Shown one piece after another: positions 1 through 5,766 of a stretch of DNA of 6,714 nt. Position 1 is the stretch's first letter, and each line of letters opens with the position of its first letter. The translations under genes and the position numbers were made by a program. This DNA is from JAJRRH01 sp047638815 (GTDB lineage: Bacteria > Bacteroidota > Bacteroidia > Flavobacteriales_D > JABDKJ01): assembly GCA_047638815.1 (NCBI GenBank), contig JBLIMR010000088.1, forward strand, positions 1 to 6,714, in the 5' to 3' direction. A model generated the notes under the pieces. It worked only from the letters and a program-made list of their open reading frames with translations, made no database searches and was not told where the DNA came from.

Positions 1-35
1 ATTAGGTAAAATATCGCCTAAACAGTACGCGAAAA

Positions 36-69
36 TTAATTCTTCTGGGGCTAGCCCCAGAAGAATTAA
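36..69 (-). terminator. Perfect 34-bp palindrome, likely intrinsic terminator
   Basis: The 34 bases are a perfect palindrome: two 15-base arms around a central CTAG, with a GGGG/CCCC block next to the loop and an AT-rich base. On the minus strand the 3' arm is followed by TTTTCGCG, so a minus-strand transcript would form a stable stem followed by U residues, as in a Rho-independent terminator. It lies about 105 bp beyond the stop of the DUF6090 gene and past attC-like site E, so it could end the transcript of the whole minus-strand series. On the plus strand the hairpin is followed by A residues, so termination in that direction is less likely. A cruciform or dimeric protein-binding site is the alternative. 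Confidence 0.6.
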
Positions 70-72
70 AAA

Positions 73-152
73 CAATAACTTTATTGAAATAGTAGAATTA
101 TAAACAGTCCTAATTAGGGGAAGCCTATACTATGACACCATGTTGTGCTTTC
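73..152 (-). repeat. attC-like site E (weak, short)
   Basis: Read on the plus strand, an outer TAAC (76-79) faces GTTG (142-145). Inside them ATAGTA (89-94) pairs with TACTAT (128-133), and the middle holds the palindrome CCTAATTAGG (109-118). This resembles sites A to D: an outer R-type box, an unpaired spacer, an inner stem, and a variable centre. The right end, GTTGTGCTTTC (142-152), nearly matches the reverse complement of the left end of site D, GAAGCATAAC (963-972), with one inserted base and one difference, as expected if both ends belong to the cassette carrying the DUF6090 gene. The inner stem is short, so as a folded recombination site this is the weakest of the five. Confidence 0.4.
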
Positions 153-173
153 GTTTTTCTTAGAAGAATTACA

Positions 174-941
174 TCATTCATGCAGCTCTATTTCTTGGTT
201 TAGAATCGATAGTATTTGCGTAATATGATTCAACATTTCTTTTTGGATATCATATCTCAATTTCTCGACTTTTGTTTTATTTAATAAGTTACCAAAAAAG
301 GCGTCTTGTTTAAATAGAAAATCAATGGCAATATCTTCGTTCGGACTTCTTAAAGTATCTAAACCAATTCGTGGTCCATTTTTACGTAATCTGAGATTAA
401 CATCTACAGGAGCAAGAATGTTTTGCATATTATTAAGAAGATTCATACTATTTTCTTGATCTTCAAACCCAGACTTAACAATGGAGAAATATTCGGCTAG
501 TAGTTTAGTAAGTTGTTCATTACGTATTAGTTCTGAATTACCAGAATTAATAAAAGCATCATATGCACCTGTTAAAAGTTCAGAACGATACCAAGAATAG
601 GCTCCATAATTTAGATAATTGATTATCGAGTCGTTAATAGATCTTGGTATTTTGCCTTCATACATTTTTATCAAATTACTACTTTTTCTAACCACATTTT
701 TTTGCATAAACATAGTCTTCAACAATCGTTCTTTAGACTCTAAAAAATCTGTTTTTAAAGAATGAAGGATTTTATGTTCTTGATTTAGTTGGTTGTGCTG
801 TTGGTTCCAGTTACTTACTTGAAGTGCCAATAAAATACCGACCATAACTAAAAGTATTTCACCAATGGCATATTTAAAATACTTCCCTGTTTTGTTTTCA
901 ATAAGCAAGTTTTGGCGAATTTTTCTAAAGAATTTTATCAT
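174..941 (-). CDS. DUF6090 family inner-membrane protein
   Basis: A 255-residue protein with the layout of the Bacteroidota DUF6090 family, recognised by memory of the pattern rather than by a search. It has a basic amphipathic N-terminus (MIKFFRKIRQ) and one hydrophobic helix at about residues 24-42 (AIGEILLVMVGILLALQVSN). A polar, probably coiled-coil stretch follows at about 46-85, then a mostly helical domain with the family-like segment INSGNSELIRNEQLTKLL around 131-148. The basic N-terminus suggests the start is cytoplasmic and the large C-terminal domain periplasmic. No catalytic residues are recognised and the family's function is unknown. It is the only gene between sites E and D, so it looks like a single-gene cassette. 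The ATG at 941 fits the usual family start; no clear Shine-Dalgarno sequence precedes it. Confidence 0.85.
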   Translation of the reverse strand: MIKFFRKIRQNLLIENKTGKYFKYAIGEILLVMVGILLALQVSNWNQQHNQLNQEHKILHSLKTDFLESKERLLKTMFMQKNVVRKSSNLIKMYEGKIPRSINDSIINYLNYGAYSWYRSELLTGAYDAFINSGNSELIRNEQLTKLLAEYFSIVKSGFEDQENSMNLLNNMQNILAPVDVNLRLRKNGPRIGLDTLRSPNEDIAIDFLFKQDAFFGNLLNKTKVEKLRYDIQKEMLNHITQILSILNQEIELHE

Positions 942-962
942 TGGTTAGCGGTTTCTGATAAT

Positions 963-1058
963 GAAGCATAACGTTTCTAAGGTATGCACCGTTGCTTGGC
1001 AAAGGTATTTATTTTCAAATACCAGTGTGCTGGTTTTGTGGGGCTATGTTGTATCACC
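963..1058 (-). repeat. attC-like site D
   Basis: An imperfect inverted-repeat region fills the gap between two minus-strand genes. On the plus strand its left end is GAAGCATAACGTTTC and its right end is GTTGTATCACC; TAAC (969-972) can pair with GTTG (1048-1051) using a wobble pair. The centre holds a perfect 7-bp hairpin, GGTATTT (1004-1010) with AAATACC (1017-1023), and a smaller CCAG/CTGG hairpin (1022-1033). The left outer box YAACGTTT is shared with sites A and B. The right end overlaps the stop codon of the 342-aa gene (1054-1056). Long-range pairing of the arms is weaker here than in sites A to C. Confidence 0.55.
1000..1007 (-). promoter_or_regulatory. Possible Bacteroidota -7 element
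   Basis: The minus strand reads TACCTTTG, which matches the Bacteroidota -7 consensus TAnnTTTG. It would start transcription about 50 bases before the DUF6090 gene. No TTG is found at the usual -33 distance, and the match lies within the hairpin of site D, so it may be chance. If it works, this cassette would carry its own promoter inside the neighbouring recombination-like site. Confidence 0.2.
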
Positions 1059-2082
1059 TGTTGTTATAGAGCGTTTTAATTTCTTTAATATGGGAGTTCC
1101 AGTCGTTTTCCTTCTGGGTAGTTTCCTCGGTATTGATTAGTTTCTTTTCACCTTCATGACCAATCCAAGCAATTAATTTTCCGTTCTCGAAGTAGTAATT
1201 GTCAGTTTCAACTTTTGTTAACCATTGAAGAAAATAGCCTTCAGTCGCTCCTTCAGCAGCCGCTTTTTCTTTGGTGTAAGTAGGTGGCGCGTTGTAGAAT
1301 GTGTGTTCGTCAGAAACTAAAATGAATCCTTCATCTAAATAGTATTTTGTTAGAACCATATGCATACTTACATCACCACATCCTTCCTCAACTAGACAAA
1401 GGGTGGAATCAAACTTATATATGATAATTTGACAGGGTTCCGTTTCGTGGTAGAATTCATTGACTTTTAATTTTTCAGTCTTTACCATATGGTCAAGAAA
1501 CCAGTGCAGATGATTTAGGAAATCTAGTTTAGAATCTTCTGCATTCGACAATCTATGATACTTTCTCAACACTTCTATTTGTCGAGGAAACGGATAATCA
1601 TTGATTATTTCGGAAATTCCAAGTTCCATGGAACGAAGAATCTCATTTCTTTTTTGTACTCCAGAGAGAACTGAAATGAACATCTCATTTTGGCAGAAGT
1701 AAGTCTCCGCTAAACAATAGTAGGAGAGTTCATCAGCGGATCCAGTAGTCTTGCCAATCATGTCCATATATTCTTCCAGAATTTCCTTATCTCCAGATTC
1801 ACAAATTAAATCTTTCGATACCTGAAGAGCTGGCCACAGAACCTCTGGGAGAAATTCATTTTTAATTGTATCGGTACCATAATTCGCACCATAGAATTGC
1901 AATATCTCAATCAATTCCGACTTAGTTTGAGCAGAACCTATGGTCAAATGCTTTAGTTCACATTGCATACGACACTGCGAATAGTCAATTTGCGAATTAA
2001 GCGTTGGGTTTATTTGATATACCCTTTTGGTTTTTACGTTTTTGGTTCCTTTATTTTGAAACCATATGTACATAGCCACCAC
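1054..2082 (-). CDS. Uncharacterised protein, possible 5' truncation
   Basis: I do not recognise the 342-residue product. Residues about 45-205 look helical. The C-terminal part, about 210-315, looks like a mixed beta domain and ends with YYFENGKLIAWIGHEG, a strand-turn-strand pattern common at the ends of Bacteroidota envelope proteins. Eight cysteines are spread through it (37, 41, 94, 123, 130, 217, 229, 235). There is no signal peptide or membrane helix, which is odd beside this C-terminal pattern and suggests a lost N-terminus. The listed start is a GTG; the ATG at 2073, three codons later, is at least as plausible. Its 5' end overlaps the 3' end of the lipoprotein gene by 32 bp in another frame, so translation may be coupled. 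It shares its cassette with the lipoprotein. Confidence 0.7.
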   Translation of the reverse strand: MVAMYIWFQNKGTKNVKTKRVYQINPTLNSQIDYSQCRMQCELKHLTIGSAQTKSELIEILQFYGANYGTDTIKNEFLPEVLWPALQVSKDLICESGDKEILEEYMDMIGKTTGSADELSYYCLAETYFCQNEMFISVLSGVQKRNEILRSMELGISEIINDYPFPRQIEVLRKYHRLSNAEDSKLDFLNHLHWFLDHMVKTEKLKVNEFYHETEPCQIIIYKFDSTLCLVEEGCGDVSMHMVLTKYYLDEGFILVSDEHTFYNAPPTYTKEKAAAEGATEGYFLQWLTKVETDNYYFENGKLIAWIGHEGEKKLINTEETTQKENDWNSHIKEIKTLYNNR

Positions 2083-3190
2083 TTAAGCAATAGATAAATT
2101 GATTTTCAGAATGAGAGAACAGTGACCCACCACTTTGAAGCATACTCAATAAAATTTGGTTGTCTTGGTCATCTGGAATAAAGGTTGACCAAGCACCAAA
2201 TAAGTCTGACTTCATACCATTTGAATAGTAGGCGAAATTTCTATCGACAATTACATGAGATGCAATTCCCCTTGTGTAATCTAAAGTTCTTGTATCAAGG
2301 CTAACTTCATCATTATTCCAATCATATTTATAAACCTTTAAAGAATCAGATGATTGAGACGTAAAGTAATACTCAGGATCAAAGGTAGATCCAGCATAAG
2401 AATCTTGTTGAACTTCACCTAAGTATTCACCTGTATTCTCAGTGTTGAAAATTAAACTTGGTCCAGTTAGTCCTAATAAGTATATTTTGGTTCTAGATAA
2501 GTTTATTGCAAATAGATAGTCTCTGTTCTCTACTGCTTGAATACGCAATATAAAGTCGTCAATGGTATACAATAAATCTATTTCTCCTTCGATTGGTGAA
2601 TCTTTATACAGTTTAGTTTGTCCATCTTCGTGATTTAAGTACCATGTTTTTTGATTGGAAATAGCTATTTGCATCATATCACCTTCTGCTTGACTTATAG
2701 CCGTAAAACTGGTGGCAATACTACTTAAGTCACCACCTATAAGGAAGGAACTATTTGTGTATTCATCAAACGCCAAAGAATCCTGCGTTGTTCCACATAC
2801 ACTAAATTTGTCATTGTCATTATGAGTATTAAATACATTGCTAGCCATTACTCTCCTTCCAGAAACACCCATGTTGGCCCAGTATGTTGGATTGTCATCG
2901 TCTAGCCTAGAAACGTGCCAATTTGAAGCCCCGTAGGCATCGATGTTGTCGTCTGCTATATATCCAAAATAGAAACCATCATTCGTTACTTTAACCAAAT
3001 CTATTCTGCTCGTGTCTTCTATAAATAGAGATGGGTAGGGCATTGTCCTATAGTCAACTACTACAGATGAAACAGTTGGATTATCTTCATTATCTTTCTC
3101 CGTTGAACACCCCCCAGCGGAAAAAAGAATAAATACCGAGATAAATAATATTGATTTTTGTAATACAAATTTTAGATTTTTAATCATCAT
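2051..3190 (-). CDS. Putative surface lipoprotein of unknown function
   Basis: A 379-residue protein with a clear lipoprotein signal: a basic N-terminus, a hydrophobic stretch at about residues 14-24, and a lipobox ending AGGC, which places the lipidated cysteine at residue 28. The residues after it, STEKDNEDN, are acidic, as in Bacteroidota lipoproteins exported to the cell surface, so a surface position is likely but inferred. The remainder is rich in short beta strands, aromatic residues and Asp/Asn turns (for example DGFYFGYIADDN and SNGMKSDLFGAW) and is compatible with a beta-propeller. No family is recognised with confidence. The start is the first ATG of an ATGATG pair. An ISL3-family element ends 46 bp upstream, so the native promoter may be displaced. 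The gene overlaps the 342-aa gene downstream by 32 bp. Confidence 0.8.
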   Translation of the reverse strand: MMIKNLKFVLQKSILFISVFILFSAGGCSTEKDNEDNPTVSSVVVDYRTMPYPSLFIEDTSRIDLVKVTNDGFYFGYIADDNIDAYGASNWHVSRLDDDNPTYWANMGVSGRRVMASNVFNTHNDNDKFSVCGTTQDSLAFDEYTNSSFLIGGDLSSIATSFTAISQAEGDMMQIAISNQKTWYLNHEDGQTKLYKDSPIEGEIDLLYTIDDFILRIQAVENRDYLFAINLSRTKIYLLGLTGPSLIFNTENTGEYLGEVQQDSYAGSTFDPEYYFTSQSSDSLKVYKYDWNNDEVSLDTRTLDYTRGIASHVIVDRNFAYYSNGMKSDLFGAWSTFIPDDQDNQILLSMLQSGGSLFSHSENQFIYCLSGGYVHMVSK

Positions 3191-3228
3191 GTAATTTTAG
3201 ACGTTTCATAATTCCGCATAGTTAATAA

Positions 3229-3236
3229 AAATTAGT
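3229..3236. repeat. Target-site duplication, left copy
   Basis: AAATTAGT directly precedes the left inverted repeat. Its partner after the right repeat is AAATTAAT, identical except for the seventh base. The single difference is probably a later mutation. Confidence 0.75.
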
Positions 3237-3259
3237 GGTTCTAATACTATTTTAATGGA
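3237..3259 (+). repeat. Left terminal inverted repeat of the ISL3 element
   Basis: The 23 bases begin GGTTCTAATACT and are the reverse complement of 4497-4519 except at the eighth position (A here, C in the right repeat). The GG start is typical of ISL3-family ends. Confidence 0.9.
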
Positions 3260-3264
3260 ATACT

Positions 3265-3272
3265 TAATTTTG
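3265..3272 (+). promoter_or_regulatory. Possible -7 element for the transposase
   Basis: TAATTTTG matches the Bacteroidota -7 consensus TAnnTTTG and lies 17 bases before the transposase ATG, giving a very short leader. No clear -33 TTG is present at the expected distance, so this is tentative. Confidence 0.35.
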
Positions 3273-3288
3273 GTAAAAGATATTATTT

Positions 3289-4509
3289 ATGGAAGCGTCC
3301 CAGTTTTATAATTTATTACTTGAATTAACAGATGAATGGCAAGTAAAAGATGTTAGTACAGATTATAAGGTTAATGAAGTATATATAACAATAGATTATA
3401 TATGTAAAGATGCAGAGTCTCCTATTGATTTTGAGCGGTATTCTATATATGATTATGGACCATCTCGAAAGTGGCGTCATTTGGATACAATGAATTATAA
3501 GACATATATAGTTTGTCGTTTACCAAGAGTGAAAGATAAATCAGGAAAAGTAAGCACTATAAAAACTCCGTGGGCATCAAAACATGAACGCCATACTTAC
3601 TTATTTGAAGAGTCTGTCATTGACTTATTACAGGTATCTAAAAATCAAACTAAAACGGCTTCATTTATGAATTGTACTTTTCGAGTGGTAAACAGAATAA
3701 TGCATATTTCTGTTGAGAGGGGCTTATTAAGACGAGATACTTCACAAGTCAATTTTCACCATATAAGCATTGATGAGAAGTCATTTAGGAAAGGTCATAG
3801 CTATGTGAGTGTCTTAAGCCATCCTACAAGGGGTACTATCATAGATGTAGCAGAAGGAAGGACTAAAAAGTCTGTTAGAAAGCTATTAGACAATTCTTTA
3901 ACAGAATACCAACAGCAAAATGTGAGGACAATAAGCCTGGATATGTGGAAAGCATATATAACTGTTTCAAAGGAGAAGTTGCCAAAAGCCGAACTTGTAC
4001 ATGATAGATTTCATTTGGTGAGCTATCTTAATAATGCGATAGATAAAGTAAGAAAAAGAGAAGTAAAAACAAATGAAGAATTAAAAAATAGCAGATATGC
4101 CCTACTAAAGAATCAAGTGAATTTAACAGAAAAGCAACGTATTAAATTTGAGGCAATAAAATTGGCAAATTATGAAGTGAGTAAAGCCTGGCAGGTAAAA
4201 GAAAATTTCAAAGACCTATTTAATATTGAAACTAATAAAGTGAATGCCATAATGTTATTTATCAGGTGGGTACAAACATCAATACACAAACAAATCAAAG
4301 AAGTTACTAAGGTTGTAGAAATGTTTGACAATCATTTTTCAGGAGTAGTTAATGCATTGGTTTCCACTTTTAATAACGCCATGGCTGAACGGTTAAATGG
4401 AAAAATACAAGAAATAAAAACAATAGGAAGAGGATATAGAACATTCAAAAACTTTAGAAGTGCTATATTATTCTTTAATGGAGGGTTAAGCCTCTATCCA
4501 TTAAAATAG
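3289..4509 (+). CDS. ISL3-family transposase (DDE type)
   Basis: This 406-residue protein catalyses transposition of the surrounding element. The N-terminal part, about residues 30-100, corresponds to the zinc-ribbon and DNA-binding region and keeps the family motif DYGPSRKWRHLDTMNYKTY (55-73) and the PWA of TPWASKHER (93-101). The paired cysteines of a classical ISL3 zinc ribbon are missing. A helix-turn-helix-like segment is at about 110-140. The DDE_Tnp_ISL3 catalytic domain follows: D162 in HISIDEKSF, D218 in SLDMWKAY, the conserved HDRFH at 238-242, and E367 in AERLNGKIQ, matching the family's EGxNxxIK. Length is normal and the frame is intact. The TAG stop lies inside the right inverted repeat, so the last residues are encoded by the element's end. 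Confidence 0.95.
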   Translation: MEASQFYNLLLELTDEWQVKDVSTDYKVNEVYITIDYICKDAESPIDFERYSIYDYGPSRKWRHLDTMNYKTYIVCRLPRVKDKSGKVSTIKTPWASKHERHTYLFEESVIDLLQVSKNQTKTASFMNCTFRVVNRIMHISVERGLLRRDTSQVNFHHISIDEKSFRKGHSYVSVLSHPTRGTIIDVAEGRTKKSVRKLLDNSLTEYQQQNVRTISLDMWKAYITVSKEKLPKAELVHDRFHLVSYLNNAIDKVRKREVKTNEELKNSRYALLKNQVNLTEKQRIKFEAIKLANYEVSKAWQVKENFKDLFNIETNKVNAIMLFIRWVQTSIHKQIKEVTKVVEMFDNHFSGVVNALVSTFNNAMAERLNGKIQEIKTIGRGYRTFKNFRSAILFFNGGLSLYPLK

Positions 4510-4519
4510 TAGTAGAACC
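4497..4519 (-). repeat. Right terminal inverted repeat of the ISL3 element
   Basis: Read on the minus strand it begins GGTTCTACTACT and matches the left repeat at 22 of 23 positions. It contains the transposase stop codon (4507-4509). Confidence 0.9.
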
Positions 4520-4527
4520 AAATTAAT
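4520..4527. repeat. Target-site duplication, right copy
   Basis: AAATTAAT directly follows the right inverted repeat and matches the left flank AAATTAGT at seven of eight positions. Confidence 0.75.
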
Positions 4528-4700
4528 TAATATCATTAGCTTGGCTGGTGGACTTATGAACAGAATCACCCCCCCCGCTCTTTTTTTGATTGACACTTTA
4601 AGTACCACAAAGCCATTATGTTTGCTTTGGCAGGTGCTGGATAAGCTTCGATGGCCGTTTTGATGCTCCTCCGAGTATGGAAACGGAACAAAATTTTAAC
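4520..4700 (-). other. Leader of the interrupted cassette, possible gene remnant
   Basis: This stretch lies between the insertion sequence and attC-like site C. Read on the minus strand it is the beginning of the cassette that carries the lipoprotein and the 342-aa gene. It has no convincing complete gene. It contains a run of eight C (4569-4576) and, close by, seven T (4581-4587). On the plus strand a frame is open from 4602 to a TAG at 4725-4727 inside site C; its residues (such as SFDGRFDAPPSMETEQNF) look protein-like, but there is no proper start upstream. It may be the 3' remnant of a gene, or simply part of the repeat. Confidence 0.35.
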
Positions 4701-4897
4701 GGTGTACAACGACCCGAATATGCGTAGTGCGGGATTTGAAAAGCGGAGTTTTCAAATCTGCACGTAGCCAAGAGTTTATATTTTGTTTTTAATTTATTCA
4801 TTTTAAACACCAAATTAAAGTATTGGCGGACTTCATAAATGTACTGACCTTTCGTTTAGCAGAATACCCGCATTACGTATAGCCATTGTTAGGTAAT
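4701..4897 (-). repeat. attC-like site C (long form)
   Basis: A long imperfect inverted repeat. The left arm runs from CAAC (4707-4710) to GCGGG (4729-4733); the right arm is CCCGC (4867-4871) to GTTA (4888-4891). The inner parts pair well: TATGCGTAGTGCGGG on the left against the complement of TATACGTAATGCGGG on the right. The bases between the outer CAAC/GTTA pair and this stem differ in sequence and number on the two sides, like the unpaired central spacer of attC. The left arm leads straight into a hairpin at 4727-4763. The outer sequences are GGTGTACAAC on the left and GTTAGGTAAT on the right; GTTAGGT fits the integron core consensus GTTRRRY. Confidence 0.65.
4727..4763. repeat. Strong hairpin nested in site C
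   Basis: GATTTGAAAA (4733-4742) and TTTTCAAATC (4749-4758) are perfect 10-bp inverted repeats around GCGGAG. GTGC (4727-4730) and GCAC (4760-4763) can extend the stem across a small bulge. It uses bases of the long left arm, so the two folds compete: a local hairpin or the long-range attC-like structure. Confidence 0.7.
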
Positions 4898-4898
4898 G

Positions 4899-5702
4899 TT
4901 ATTCTTTTTTAAGTTCAAAATCTGAATCATGAATCGCTATGACTTCTATATCTTTAATGTCATCTGGATAATAGATATCGTCTATTGATTCATTCATAAG
5001 GTTTATTGTCCAATTGTGACCTCCATTGCGGTCAAAACCTTTGAGGTAGAAAATAGAGTCAGATTTAATGTCTTTACATATTTGAAAATATGGTCCATTT
5101 CCAAACCAAAAGTCAAACTCATAATCATCACCTGTGTTTTTGTTTTCAATTTCTATTTCACCTTCTACTTGCCAATCCAAAAATGTCGGGATAGTATATG
5201 TATTGATTTCAAATTCATAGCCCGTAGTATTAAATTCGGTAGAATTGCTTGCTTGATATTCTCCATACCCTCCAACTAAGAATACTAGGGTCAGAATGAT
5301 AAAGCTAATATTTTTGTGTCGCTTAAGGTTTTGAGATTTTAAACCATTAGCTAAGTAATTTATTCCAATCGCTGGAAGTCCAAGAAACAACCCAAATTGA
5401 AACCAATACCAACCGCGATTGACAACAAATGGATAAGTAAAAAGTATCATTATAATCAACCAATAGAAGAAGTGATAACGATAATCACCTGTTATTTTCT
5501 TCAGGATTTTCCAATTGAAAAAAGTGGCAATTATAATGGTAAATAGGAAAGTTGAGATTAATAAAACTTTATCCCAATACTTATCAATTCCCCACCAATC
5601 AACAAACATTGAATAATCATTCATTTGAAAAGTGTGAAATGAAACAACAGCCCATAGCACGCTCAAAAATCCAATGATTAATATGCCTAAAATTTTCTCC
5701 AT
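4899..5702 (-). CDS. Uncharacterised five-helix membrane protein
   Basis: The product has 267 residues and no family I recognise. Hydrophobic segments fall at about residues 4-24, 45-63, 77-95, 98-118 and 131-148. Positive charges cluster in the loops after helix 2 (KILKK, 65-69) and helix 4 (KSQNLKRHK, 122-130). This puts the N-terminus in the cytoplasm and the C-terminal 115 residues, rich in Asp, Glu and aromatic residues and probably beta-structured, on the periplasmic side. It is alone in its module. The ATG is 8 bases from the module boundary (ACCTAAC at 5711-5717 on the plus strand) and the stop is 4 bases from the other boundary (GTTAGGTAAT, 4888-4897, overlapping it by none). Such a tight fit without a promoter is typical of integron cassettes, and expression would have to come from upstream. 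Confidence 0.75.
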   Translation of the reverse strand: MEKILGILIIGFLSVLWAVVSFHTFQMNDYSMFVDWWGIDKYWDKVLLISTFLFTIIIATFFNWKILKKITGDYRYHFFYWLIIMILFTYPFVVNRGWYWFQFGLFLGLPAIGINYLANGLKSQNLKRHKNISFIILTLVFLVGGYGEYQASNSTEFNTTGYEFEINTYTIPTFLDWQVEGEIEIENKNTGDDYEFDFWFGNGPYFQICKDIKSDSIFYLKGFDRNGGHNWTINLMNESIDDIYYPDDIKDIEVIAIHDSDFELKKE

Positions 5703-5707
5703 TTTAT

Positions 5708-5764
5708 ATTACCTAACGTTTAGTGTAAAATGCGTTTTAATGCATTTTTACACAGTGTTAGCAG
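5708..5764 (-). repeat. attC-like site B (compact hairpin)
   Basis: A compact inverted repeat at 5713-5761. The left arm runs from CTAAC to AAAATGC (5713-5733); the right arm runs from GCATT to GTTAG (5742-5761), with a loop of eight bases. The outer CTAAC/GTTAG pairs and the inner TGTAAAATGC stem pair well, while the spacer between them differs (GTTTA against AC), giving the attC-like bulge. The length of 49 bp is near the lower end for attC sites. The left end, ACCTAAC (5711-5717), fits the core consensus RYYYAAC exactly; the right end, GTTAGCA, fits GTTRRRY only partly. As an alternative it could act as a terminator for the 164-aa gene, but it has no T run. Confidence 0.65.
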
Positions 5765-5766
5765 CT

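Larger units (their letters stand above)
3237..4519 (+). mobile_element. Complete ISL3-family insertion sequence (1283 bp)
   Basis: The element is bounded by 23-bp terminal inverted repeats at 3237-3259 and 4497-4519, which match at 22 of 23 positions and both begin GGTTCTA. It carries one intact transposase gene that covers almost its whole length. It is flanked by AAATTAGT (3229-3236) and AAATTAAT (4520-4527), an 8-bp duplication with one difference, the size normal for ISL3 elements. Intact ends, gene and near-identical duplication suggest a fairly recent insertion. It sits in the leader of a minus-strand cassette, pointing away from the lipoprotein gene. Confidence 0.93.

Noticed and set aside
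1054..3190. The lipoprotein and the 342-aa protein as one frameshifted gene
   Set aside because: Each frame has its own plausible end or start, the predicted structures differ, and the overlap is 32 bp with no slippery run that would join them. Truncation at the junction is kept as a finding instead.
4616..4813. 65-codon minus-strand open frame starting MVFKMNKLKTKYK
   Set aside because: Most of it lies in the left half of site C and its nested hairpin. The residues are a translation of the repeat arms, with no domain-like pattern, so it is probably not a gene.
5016..5279. 87-codon plus-strand open frame
   Set aside because: It lies wholly opposite the 267-aa membrane protein gene, which has clear helices and a fitting start and stop, so it is an antisense shadow.
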